DNA from: Pyrus communis
Taxonomy: Eukaryota; Streptophyta; Magnoliopsida; Rosales; Rosaceae
Reading direction: 5' to 3'
DNA length: 64,000 nucleotides
NCBI RefSeq assembly: GCF_963583255.1
Contig: NC_084809.1
Span: 7,673,501 to 7,737,500 of the forward strand
Position numbers and translations under genes: made by a program. The notes beneath the pieces were generated by a model. The model worked only from the letters and a program-made list of their open reading frames with translations. It made no database searches and was not told where the DNA came from. Each line of letters opens with the position of its first letter. Positions within the stretch are counted from its first letter, which is position 1. Below, piece by piece: positions 35,630 through 45,999 of the stretch.

Positions 35630-36140
35630 CAAGCACCGGCTATTAACTGGGCTTCGGGAGGTTCGGGAGTTGAACTACGACCTCAAACTCGTCCAAAAAG
35701 ACGTAGCATGGACGGAAACATCGTTTGGTTCACTGCAAAACTAGCCGGAAAAAGATCCGTTAAAAACTCGTTCGAAACACACTAAAACGAAGTGGATACT
35801 CACCTGCAAGGGGTCTAGAAGTTACTTGTGTTGACGGGAAGCCGATTCGTAGCAACCCAGAGGCAAGTCGCCGTCGAGATCGTCGGAAAAACCGTCGGAT
35901 GCCTTTGGATTTCGAACCGATCTCCGCTCTCGGATTCTCTGGTTTTCCAGAGAAACAAAACTCAGTTGAGTTCAGGCGGTGAAGGGGTGGAGATGTGGTG
36001 ATTGAGGGATGTTGGTTCGTCGGAGAGACGGCTATTCTCTGCGTTGCAGAGAGAAGAGGGAGATAACGGGGAGAGAGACACGACGAGAGGGAGGAGAGAG
36101 AAGGGACACGGAGAGAGAAGCTTCTACTTGAGGGAGAGAA
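35630..36140. other. GC-richer repeated block upstream of BMT5-like copy 1
   Basis: A block with CCGGCTATTAACTGGGCTTC, CGTCGAGATCGTCGG and a GA-rich end is nearly identical at 49068-49572. It is far more GC-rich than its surroundings and probably derives from an LTR or an untranslated leader. On the minus strand a CAG|GTGAGTATCC splice-donor-like sequence is visible (near 35801). I do not recognise a protein. Confidence 0.4.
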
Positions 36141-36199
36141 GGCATGAAGCCTTTTGATTGGATGAGTGTGACCTTACTCCAAAGAGTGAAGGAAGATAG

Positions 36200-37500
36200 A
36201 TTATCTTCCCTCCGGAAATTTTTAGTTGCAATAGGAATATAAATTGTACATAATGTATTTTAATAGGAGTAATGAAAAGTTTTATTTTTTAAATTATTAA
36301 TTTTTAGTACACATATCTCATCATTTATATAGTAATATATCACTCCGTGTACTGGTTACATTGAAAAATCTCTCATCTTTCCTCATAATCTATTTCCCCT
36401 CTTATCTTCTCATATTTAAACGGCTGCGATTACACCATATATACATTTTGTTTTGAGTTTTTAATAATAAATTATTTTTGACACTTCAAATTTCTCATTC
36501 TGCATTCTAAATTTTCCATATTTAGAAAGAAAAATATATAAAATATAGAAATTTTTTTTTAAAATGCTAATAATATTTTTCTTTTAATATGTAAAATAAA
36601 GCAAAAAGAAGACCGTGAGAATAGATGATAGATAGAGACGGTAAAAAGTAGGAAGCGCATCCTAAAACTTTGTTTCGAAGAAAACAATCCCACAAACAAC
36701 AAAACCCATAAATCACGTATTTCTTTGTCAGCACGACCAACCGACAGTCAGCCTGAAAACTATGTAGGCAAGGACATCACACCCAGACGTGATCATGAGA
36801 TTGCAAACATTTCCCACTTTGAATTACGAAAGACCATTCCTTACGGAGAGGAGGAAAACCAGAGTTTTGTTAATCATATCATCTCTAACTTTTTGTTAAA
36901 ATTTAAAATTTAAAATATTTAAATTTTAAAACAAAACTATACTTTTGCTTTAATACTTCTGACCTAACATTTTAGTTCGAAATTACTAAAAAAAGAATTT
37001 GGACTATATTTTTCTTGTTCAAAATAAAATATATGTAAATATCCTAATTTATTTTTATGAACATTTTAACATAAAAATATCTAGATTTCGAGAAAAGTTG
37101 AAAATTCACTAAACAGACCCTATGAAACATGTATTTATAGAGTTTTTGGATGAATTTTTATTTAAATATTTTTTTAATTGTTTTAGTTGTTAGATTTAAT
37201 TTTGAGTTGATAGATTATTTTTTTATATTAAATTTGATCATATTCAATTTTAACTGTTAGATTTAATATATTTAAAAATTTAAAATTGCCCAAAATTTCT
37301 GTTTTAACTCAGAACTCATTTTTAGACCCAACTATTAGAGAAAGATTGAGTTAGTTTAAAATCTAACTTTTGGTGGGCTCGTCTTTTAACCTTGACCTTA
37401 ATTTTGGGTTAAATTTATCCAAATTTTAGATTTTAATTCAAATTTATTTTAGACCCAATCATTAGTTTAAAACTAATTTAAAACTTAAAGTTTTAGATTT
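36200..37500. other. AT-rich noncoding stretch conserved in both tandem units
   Basis: It is collinear with about 51140-52560. It contains repeated TTAGATTTAATTTTGAGT-type and CCCAACCATTAGTTTAAAAC-type blocks and no gene. Confidence 0.6.
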
Positions 37501-37666
37501 TAATATAAGGGTTGAAGATAATTTTAAGAAAATCAGAGCACACCAAAAGCAAAAGAAAAAAGAAAAGCGAAAGCAAAAGAAAAAGAAAAGGATAAAAAGG
37601 AGACATCATTGTGTTCATCGTCTTCATGCCTACCAGCGGATGTATTTGCAGATTGCTTCAAGGATT

Positions 37667-37867
37667 GGAAAAAGATTCTTTTTCTGGGATTCGAGGATCT
37701 TGTATCATGTCCGTTCATCGTACATCATGCGGTCAATTTTCAATAAATATTATTTATATTTAATTATAAATTATAAATAATTTTTTATCGCATAATGTAT
37801 AATGAACGGACACGATTACGAGATCTCCTCGATCCCCAGGAATAAGATCCAACGAGGATCATTTTCC
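37667..37867. mobile_element. MITE, 201 bp, 8-bp target duplication
   Basis: It starts GGAAAAAGATTC and ends GGATCATTTTCC (inverted). CAAGGATT is duplicated at both sides (37659-37666, 37868-37875). The matching site in unit 2 (about 52698) is empty, so the insertion followed the tandem duplication. Its core resembles the MITE in the MIR160-like loop. Confidence 0.85.
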
Positions 37868-37929
37868 CAAGGATTATAGTTAGTAGACTGACCTATGTAA
37901 GAAGAGTAAACCTAGGTAGAATAAATAGA

Positions 37930-39400
37930 ATCTGAACGAAACACTTTTGGTACTGTTTACTTTTAACGTTAAGGACATTTTTATCTTGAAAAACCACTTT
38001 TGATACTATTCACTTACACCTTTATTTTGTCATTTTCATTAAAATTAAAGTTTTTGAGGACTTTTCATTAGTTTTCCTTATAATAAATTGGTAAATTATA
38101 TTTTACAATCTAAATGATGTGTCACAAATAAAAAATAAGCACGTTAATCAATATGCAAGTAATAATCTAACCATTAACTCCATATCATTTACTTTATAAA
38201 ATTTAGCCTACACAATTAATCTCACTAGCATTGACCATATAAGAAACATCGGAAGAAGAGGAAAGGAACATCTAAAAACCAAGAGAGAAAAGGAGAAGAC
38301 TAAGCACAATTTTAGTCAGAGAAAACCCACGGTTATACAAAAAAAATCCTCCCCAGTCCTTTCCCTCCCTCTAATTACAGTTCATATCATGAGAAATTGC
38401 TAATGATCAAGGACGTAAGCATAATTTGTCGAACTTCGTTAAATTTCATGTCTTATTTACTTTACAAACTGCATACATATTTCGTATAACCTGTGAAAAA
38501 TCTGTTCCAACATTTACCAATTTGTTATTGAACTTTAAACGAGCATAAAACTTCGTTCAAGTTCGATTTGGGTCCAGTTTGCGCTCACGCGTACGTGTTG
38601 TCGAGCACTATTCAAATATAGTAAGAATTGAGACAAATTATAAACTGAGTTCAAATGTCCACGTAGGATTTCAAATTTACCCAATATAGGAGTTTTTTTT
38701 TTGTCATTTTACAATTTTAAGAAAAGAAATTACAACAATTTAGGAACGGGTTGTTACAACCTATCCTGCTTAAGAAAAATTCGTCTCCAAAATTTCTTCA
38801 TTACAAAAGAATACAATCAAAAGAACAAACATGGATTGGGAGCTCAACTCGCTTCTAGTCTATCATTGTTACCTCATCCTAAGTCAGATGCTGGTTAATC
38901 TCCAAAGGCTAGGGTTGGATCACATGTTAGGTTAGAGACATATCTACGTAGCATTTTAAAAGTAGTGAATCCTGAAAATAACTTGTTTAGAAGTCATTTT
39001 AAAATGAATGAGCGCACTTTTAAAGTAAGTGCTTTTAGAATTATTTCTTAATAAAAAAATGTAATGAATCCTGGAAAAGCTCTTACAGTACTTTCTCCAA
39101 CGCATAACTGGTGCTTCTTGCAGGAAACACTTCAAGTACTTTTGAAATAAATAAAAAACATTTTCACTAAAAATGCTTCAGTCGTTTTAAATGCATTTCT
39201 AAACCAACCCTTAATTAAAATGAAATTCCCAATCGACTAATTCGTTTCCCTTCATAGTAAGGAAGTTGTACGACTCTTAGAAAATCCAACTTAAGTGGTC
39301 GAGAGATTTTTTAATAAGAAAAACTAATGAAAATGACTTGAAAACTTTGAGTTTTAACGATAAGGACAAAATAAAGGGTAAAGTGAATAGTACTAAGATT
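37930..39400. other. Noncoding stretch
   Basis: No gene seen. A member of the AAGTGCTTTTAG repeat family lies at about 39005-39205. Short open frames lack any domain. Confidence 0.6.
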
Positions 39401-39407
39401 GATATAA

Positions 39408-39829
39408 CGTGAGGGCTAGGTTTTTTTTTTTTGACAGACGATAGAATAATCTAGGATTTAGACTATGAAACGTACTAGGTTGGATAGGAAAACCTATCAA
39501 TATCCACCACCCAGAGAAATATTTTTATGGTGACAGGAGCACGCTATATCAAGTGTCATAATATATTGGATGAATTTTTTTCTTCAAGTTTCCAACTAAT
39601 TATATTATTATATTTAGTATAATGGTACCAAGATTGATTAGTTGGAAACTTGAAGAAAAAAATTCATCCAATATATTATGACACTTGATATAGCGTGCTC
39701 CTGTCACCCTAAAAATATTTCTCTGGGTGGTGGATATTGATAGGTTTTCCTATCCAACCTAGTACGTTTCATAGTCTAAATCCTAGATTATTCTATCGTC
39801 TGTCAAAAAAAAAAAACCTAGCCCTCACG
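39408..39829. repeat. Near-perfect 422-bp palindrome (193-bp arms, 36-bp loop)
   Basis: The arm 39408-39600 is the reverse complement of 39637-39829 with very few mismatches (one at 39519, TATGGTGACAGG against TAGGGTGACAGG). The outer ends read CGTGAGGGCTAGG and CCTAGCCCTCACG, next to a T or A run. A copy of ACCAAGATTGATTAG at the loop edge resembles ACTAAGATTGATATA just outside the left arm, which hints at formation by an inverted duplication. Any transcript would fold into a long hairpin. Confidence 0.92.
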
Positions 39830-39866
39830 CTCATGAGAAATTTTTCATTGTAACCGAAACACGAGT

Positions 39867-40511
39867 TGTGACATCCCACATCGCCCTGGGGAGTGATCCT
39901 TAAATGTATATTCCCATCCCTACTTAGCACGAGGCCTTTTGAGAACTCACTGGCTTCGGGTTCCGTTGGAACTTCGAAGTTAAGCGAGAAGGGGGCTAGA
40001 GCAATCCCATGATGGGTGACCCACTGAGAAGTTGCTCGTGAGTTCCCAAAAACAAAACCGTGAGGGCGTGATCGGGGCCCAAAGCGGACAATATCGTGCT
40101 ACGGTGGTGGAGCGGGCCCGGGAAGTGGTTCCGTCCCGGGCCGGGATATGGCAAATTGGTATCAGAGCCTAACCCTAGCCGCATGTGTGCCGACGAGGAC
40201 GTAGGGCCCCTAAGGGGAGTGGATTGTGACATCCCACATCGCCCTGAGGAGTGATCCTTAAATGTATATTCTCATCCCTACTTAGCACGATGCCTTTTGA
40301 GAACTCACTGGCTTCGGGTTCCGTAGGAACTTCGAAGTTAAGCGAGAAGGGGGCTAGAGCAATCCCATGATGGGTGACCCACTAGGAAGTTGCTCGTGAG
40401 TTCCCAAAAACAAAACCGTGAGGGCGTGATCGGGGCCCAAAGCGGACAATACCGTGCTACGGTGGTGGAGCGGGCCCGGGAAGTGGTTCCGTCCCGGGCC
40501 GGGATATGACA
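39867..40511 (+). mobile_element. Complete Cassandra-type TRIM retrotransposon
   Basis: Two 287-bp LTRs (39867-40153, 40225-40511) differ at only a few bases. They are flanked by CGAGT (39862-39866, 40512-40516). The 71-bp interior has TGGTATCAGAGCC (40157-40169), the tRNA-Met primer site, and a purine tract before the second LTR. Each LTR holds a 5S rRNA-like core (first copy about 39968-40047) with AAGTTAAGCG and GATGGGTGACCC, the internal polymerase III promoter parts. It codes for nothing. Near-identical LTRs indicate a recent insertion. It ends 180 bp before the F-box gene. Confidence 0.95.
39968..40047 (+). promoter_or_regulatory. 5S rRNA-like polymerase III promoter core in the Cassandra LTR
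   Basis: The block from GGAACTTCGAAG through GAGTTCCC follows the second half of plant 5S rRNA, including A-box-like AAGTTAAGCG and C-box-like GATGGGTGACCC. The same core lies in the second LTR (about 40326-40405) and, inverted, in the solo LTR at 27994. Confidence 0.8.
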
Positions 40512-40691
40512 CGAGTGGTATACCATGTGTTTTTATATAAATGGTGGAAAATTTTAATATTTAAGTTATTAACTTTTTAACATATATATCCCATAATTTA
40601 TATAATAACATATAATGTATCATTCTGTGTTTCGATTGAAAAATCTCTCCACGCTCGTAACCCGAGAAGGAAAACTAGCCAACTGCCTAAC

Positions 40692-41840
40692 ATGGAAGAC
40701 GACATCCTTGCCGACATACTATCAAAACTACCAGCCAAATCTTTATTACGATTCTGCTGTGTCTGCAAGTCATGGCGTGCTTTAATCTCCAGTTCCTATT
40801 TTATTACGAAGCATTGTAGTCGCTCATCACTGAAAGGCATCAACACCAACACTGCCTTAAACATCCTTTATTCAGTCAATCCTCTCCGATACCTAGACAA
40901 TAATGCACTATTACACCACAAGGATGGCGACGGTGTTGTTGCGAGAACAAACCCTAGGCGTATTTCCTCTCATTTGCAATTTGTGGGTTCGTGCAATGGG
41001 CTTATATGTTTTCATTCATCAGACCACACTTCATCTTATGGAACCCTTGTACAAATGGCATCAACAAGTTTCCGTTCATACCTAGTTGTATCGATTTCAG
41101 TTGGCAGCGGACATTTCATGGGTTATGATTCCACCACTCAAGATTACAAGGTCGTATCGTGCGCGAAATCTCAAACAGAAGTCGTTGTGGTCGTCTATGC
41201 ACTAAAAACCGGTTACTGGAGGACAGTCGAAGACACCAATTTCTGTCTAATATTTGGGCCGGCGGGGTGCTTATTAAATGGAGATCTTCATTGGCTAGAG
41301 CTTGAACGCGATGATTATGGAAATTTGGGATTTTCTTCAAAACCAAGAATCGTCTCTTTCGATTTAGAGGAGAAATTTAACCCGGAGCTCGTTCCATTAC
41401 CCAATGCTGTCGTCGATGACGGCGGAAAATGTTATAGATATGATAGCATCTGGACTAATGGAAATTCTCTCTTCCTATACACCCATGCGATCAAGAGACG
41501 CAAGTTTGAAATATGGGAGATGAAGTAATCATGGACAAAACTTGCAGAAATTCCTCTGGACGTTCTAGCCGAAAGGATTGATCCACAGCTGAAGGTGAGT
41601 TGCATTTTCGAGAATGGTGAAGTTTTTATGACTTTGAGGCAAAAACACATTTTAGGAGGATTTTATTTTCGTTGGTCGACACACTTTGTGTTATATGATC
41701 CAAAAGAAAAGGCATTAAGGACTGTTCTTGACATTTCTAACTCTTATCTCATTGAGTGTGATAGAGTAGATATGTTCGTAGACTTTAGTTTCACCAATAA
41801 TTGGAAGCCGAACAAATATTTGAAGTCATTATCATTTTAA
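40692..41840 (+). pseudogene. F-box/FBA-type gene with one in-frame stop
   Basis: An intact frame from ATG at 40692 encodes an N-terminal F-box (ILADILSKLPAKSLLRFCCV, then CKSWRALISSSYF) and an F-box-associated region with FVGSCNGLICF, FMGYDSTTQDYKVV and LLNGDLHWL. A single TAA (41526-41528) after WEMK interrupts it, and the same frame continues with SWTKLAEIPLDVLAERIDPQ to a stop at 41840. Full length would be about 382 residues, normal for the family. F-box proteins select substrates for SCF ubiquitin ligases. It could be a very recent pseudogene, a truncated but active 278-residue protein, or a base error. Confidence 0.8.
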
Positions 41841-42058
41841 TTTGTTAAGTAAGGGTAAAGTTGTGTACGATAGATTAGACGTTCTCCCCGACCCTCATAA
41901 AGCAGTGAGCTTTGTTGGCTTGAAGTTCCCTTATAACTGGAAGTCGAACAAATATTTGAAGTCAAAATCATTTTAGTTTGTTAAGCATGGGTAAAACTGT
42001 GTACTATAGACTAGACATTCCTCCGACTCTCGTAAAACTTTGAGCCTTGTCAGCTTAA
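41802..42058. repeat. Tandem pair of about 128 bp at the F-box 3' end
   Basis: GAACAAATATTTGAAGTCA, TTTGTTAAG, GGGTAAA and a TAGACTAGACATTC-like block occur twice. The first copy contains the last F-box codons and the stop, so the 3' UTR includes a duplicate of the gene's own end. Confidence 0.75.
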
Positions 42059-42118
42059 GGTCTTTTATTTTTTATCATTTTAGGTTGCTCTTTTCGTAAC
42101 ATCGTGCTATTGTTACTT

Positions 42119-42645
42119 TTAGTTTTGTAGCTGTTGTCATTCTATGGGGCTTACTAGTAATAACTTTCAATGTTTTCATTGTGTGTGGAGATTATGGAGT
42201 TATGATCCAATTTAAGTATAAATTTACTTCAAGAAGTGATGTGAATCAAGGTGTTATTGCTATAAAATTTTGTCGAACATCCTATACAGAGAATTTTTAT
42301 AGACTTAACTACTGCATTTAAAAGTAAGGTCGTAGCGATGGACTTGTTGGCAACGCATACACTAATGATCAAAAATAGGTTTTTTTTTACAGGCAGAGCT
42401 TGCATACTTCTAATGGTTCAGGATCAAATCTTTTACAAAGCCATATGCACACAGCTGGAACTATTCAGAACTCCAAAGTACAGTTCACAAAAAGATATAA
42501 GATGATCCTCTCCATAGGCCTAATGGCACCACATTCTGCTTACCAACACTTCACATGTTCATAAAATAACTGTCACTGCTGGTTGTTTCACTGCAAAGAG
42601 ACATTTGATCAGAAGTGTTCCCATCTGGCACAGAAAATATGAAGG
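42119..42645 (-). pseudogene. 3' remnant of a fourth BMT5-like gene
   Basis: It is collinear with 53546-54077, the downstream region and last codons of the intact copy 3. Homology ends at about 42645, inside the terminal exon. Only the C-terminal codons and 3' flank survive, so this unit-1 counterpart of copy 3 has lost nearly all of its coding sequence. Confidence 0.8.
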
Positions 42646-42839
42646 TGTATACTGGAATAGAATAAGTATCCAGAGAGCTTGAAAAATGTTGTCACTCATA
42701 ACAGCAGCATAAGCTGGCATCTTCTAATTAACAACTGGTAACCGACATGGAATTTTTGGAATGAACACGAAGGATTGTTGTAATAAATTTTGTGCACTTA
42801 AACAAATTAAGGAGAAGCCGCCGAGTATTACGGTGTAGA

Positions 42840-42976
42840 ATACCTATTCCTCTTCACTTATAAGTGAGATATCTTAGGTTCGATTCTCACCAAATGAAAA
42901 GTTGAACCACATTATTATGACAAACCCATTGTAAAGCCTAACCCACTCCCACACTCAGTATAGATACTATCGTTTG
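42840..42976 (+). repeat. SINE-like repeat (Au-type family)
   Basis: TTCACTTATAAGTGAGATAT, GGTTCGATTCTCACC, GAACCACATTATTATG and ATAGATACTATCGTTTGTG mark the same family as 57810-57970. Confidence 0.65.
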
Positions 42977-44011
42977 TGTACATATATTTCATACAACTAT
43001 CATCTAATGATCATCTATTATTAATTAATGTGAAATATGCATTTAATTGTAGGGAAGTGTTATTGGCACTTCAAAAATTTCATTCTACACTTCTCACAAA
43101 CACATTTTTCTTTCTAAATATAGAAAGTTTGGAATGTAGAATGAGAATTTTGGAGTGCCAATAATAATTCCCTAATTGTAAACTTCATAAATTATTAAAA
43201 CACGAGTTTCGCACCTCAACGGTATTGGCCTCGCAACAATTAGTGTTCAGATTCATCTACGCACAGTAGTAATTTTCTTCAGTACTAAGAATCTACACAC
43301 CTGATAAGTAGGGATCTGATAAGTGGACCAGGCAAGAAAATAGATGTCTGGGTAGATGCCTTTACTTCATGCATTGAATCCTACTTAAAAGAATCTGATA
43401 CACACTTATAAGACAATACTAAGGCAAGGCGAAAGCATGAAAAAATAACAATAGAGTTTATTATTCAACGATAAGTCCTAAAACAAGAGAGAATACGAGA
43501 GAACTCAAAAACTCTATTGTAGCGATAACAAGTAGCAACCATAAAAGATGTTTAAATACTCGTACAAAGACCTAGTTTCAAATTAAAAGTAAGGGTTAAG
43601 TATAAATAACTAATCAACCTTTAGGAGTATTTCCGAATTGATCTCAACATTCCAAATAACTACCTAACATTTTGAGAAATAGGCATGCACTCGTTAGGTT
43701 ACCAACTTTGAGTGATGACATCACTATGTTAATTGATGGTGTCATTAATGTTTGGTAATGGTGTGAACAAATAATGAAGCTGATTTTCACTAACACGTCA
43801 TTTATAGAGTTCTGAAACCAAATGGAGCCCTATTAGTCAAGTTAAACACTAACATTGTCTAGTTAAAAGGGATCAATTTAGAGATTTAAAGATCTATAAA
43901 TAATACAGAAGCGGGGTCTCGCTTCAATACTTGTCTAGGTCTTCACTTAATGCTAGTTATCTAACGAGTGTTCATTTTTCAAAAAGTTACGTAATTTGAA
44001 ATGTTTTAAAA

Positions 44012-44333
44012 CTATGATCTCAGACAGTGACTACACCGAGTTTGACAACTTTACAAAGTGGCTAGGGGTGGCCGAGTGATTTACGTCTGCGTTAAATTTA
44101 CAAGGCCTTGTTTGCGCAGAATGTTTTGGGTTATTGTTTATGTTGTGTCTTTTGTTCTCTTGAGGAAAAGACTGAGACGTGGGAGGAAAAGTGGTGTATT
44201 AACAGAGAGAATGCTCGTGTTTTCCCTCCCGGATTGTGCCAATCGTAACTAGATTTATATTAGTTTGCCAATTTTGTTCTATGACAACGTAATTTTGGTC
44301 CCAAAAAGAAAAAAAAAAAAAAAAAAAAAAAAG
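44012..44333 (+). mobile_element. 5'-truncated LINE-like or retroposed insertion
   Basis: The insertion is absent from unit 1. It ends in a poly-A tract and is flanked by TGTTTTAAAA (44002-44011, 44334-44343), a 10-bp duplication. Poly-A plus a variable-length duplication is the mark of LINE-machinery retroposition. The 64-residue frame inside is Arg-rich and unassigned. Confidence 0.75.
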
Positions 44334-44419
44334 TGTTTTAAAAGATTGAGGTCAATTAATGTAACCTTTAAATGTTGGATAGTTGTTTGTACTTAACCCT
44401 AAAAATAAAAAATAAAAAA

Positions 44420-45988
44420 GGTAATTTAGCCAAAAGTCAATAAAAAGTTTACTATTAAGCCATATATCAACGACATATTTTTGTTTTGGATTTAGTCAAT
44501 GATCTATTTTTATTAATTAGGCATAGGTCAATGATGAGTATCATATAGGCTTTAAGTCATTATAAATAGTTAGAATTTGACTCTTCTATCATTCTCTCTG
44601 TTTCTCTCTCTCTATGAATGTTATATGGGTTTAAGCTATTATAAATATGGATTTAGATCCTCTCTGTATCAATTTTGTGGAGATCCTCCAGACCAATGGA
44701 TCCAATGGGCAAAATCCCTTATCTTTCCTCTTTTCCCCTCAACTCTTCTCTTTCTCCCTCACTTCGAAGCTCTCAACCTTGAACCACCAACTCCCCAAAT
44801 TACAAATTAAATTCAACCCCATCTCAAAATCGGCCCCAACACAATCACAACCCGCCCAATCCACAACCACCAATTGCAGATCCCTCACTTTACCCTCTCC
44901 AAAATCAGCCTAAGCATAGCCTTATACGCATCGCCTTATCCCTCAATTGCAAGTCCCTCGACCTTAAAATCTCAGCCGATGTTAATGAAACAACAAAGAG
45001 AGGGGTCGTGCAAACCAATGTCTTTTGGTTGCAGAGATCTTTTTCATAACTATGAAAGAATTATATAGAAAGAAATCTCAAAGATGAAGAAGTAAAAGGA
45101 AGAGATGACAAATAAAAAGCTAAAACAATAAGGGATAGTGAAAAAAATAAATCAGACTTAAAGCATAGATGACCTGCAATTGAATTTGGGGTTTGTTAAC
45201 AACAGTAGGGGTGTGGGGGTACAAGGGAAAAGAAGGAGTTGACGGGGAAGAGAGGCGGAGGAAGAGGCTTTGGCCATTAGATTTCTATTCCTATGGAAGT
45301 GATCTTGAGATGATCTGAATCCTATAAATAGTTAGAACATATATATTCTATCACTCTCTCTCGCCTCTTGTTTACATGGAGGAGTCTGCGCAACTAAAAA
45401 AAAAGCGAACCAGGAAATTGCAGTGTCCAAATCCAAATGTAAAAAACAGAGCCAGGAAACGAACACTACATTACAATGTCTAAATCTGAATGTAAAAATC
45501 AGGAGTTGCGTGAGAAGTGAAGTGTAGGAGATGTGTGAGTGATAGAAAAAATAAAACCAGAAAACGAACACTGCAACACAGAGTTTGAATCCAAAAGTAA
45601 AAAACAGAACCAGGAAAATGACATTGTATTGCAGTGTCTAAATTCAAATGTACAAAAGAACATGTAGGATGCATGTGAGTGATGAAAAAACGAAACCAAT
45701 AAATGGACACTGCAACACAGTGTCTAAATTCAAATGCTAAAAATGGAATAAGGAAACACACTGCAATGCAATGTCTGATCCGTATTGACTTATTGCCAAT
45801 ATAAAACCATGAGAAAGGGAGTGTTGGTTGAAGTGGATGACAGCTGTAGTGGCATATTTTGTAATTTTTGTTTATTTTAAATACATTTAAATATCACAAT
45901 ACATGATTGACCTATTTATAATTAACATAAATATTGTTGATCTATTTTTAATATTGTAACTTTTTATTGATTTTTCACAAAATCACCC
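44420..45988. mobile_element. MULE-like non-autonomous element, 1569 bp
   Basis: It is absent from unit 1. The left end GGTAATTTAGCC with TCAATAAAAAGTTT and the right end (reverse complement GGGTGATTTTGTG with TCAATAAAAAGTT) are inverted repeats that continue, diverged, for over 100 bp. ATAAAAAA-type sequence flanks both ends, compatible with an 8-9 bp duplication. No transposase frame. The interior has an unrecognised CT-rich patch (44580-44910) and a minisatellite (45400-45780). Confidence 0.72.
45400..45780. repeat. Degenerate minisatellite with alternating motifs
   Basis: Units of the type CAGTGTCTAAATTCAAATG, AAAAACAGAACCAGGAAA and GAACACTGCAACA recur at least four times, two of them separated by GTGTGAGTGATAGAAAAA-like spacers. 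ACACTGCAACACAGTGT is itself a small palindrome. Confidence 0.75.
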
Positions 45989-45999
45989 ATAAAAAAATT

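Larger units (their letters stand above)
30692..43719. repeat. BMT5-like locus, tandem unit 1
   Basis: 30692-37930 is collinear with 43720-52750, and 42119-42645 is collinear with 53546-54077 in the same order. The simplest reading is one tandem duplication of about 12-13 kb, after which each copy gained and lost segments. This unit carries the MULE with the apyrase exon, the small MITE at 37667, the palindrome, the Cassandra element and the F-box gene. Confidence 0.7.

Noticed and set aside
39996..40526. Two similar minus-strand frames
   Set aside because: They are the antisense of the two Cassandra LTRs; that element codes for nothing.
45400..45780. Possible CRISPR-like array
   Set aside because: Repeats are degenerate, unevenly spaced and inside a plant transposon; no such arrays exist in plant nuclear DNA.
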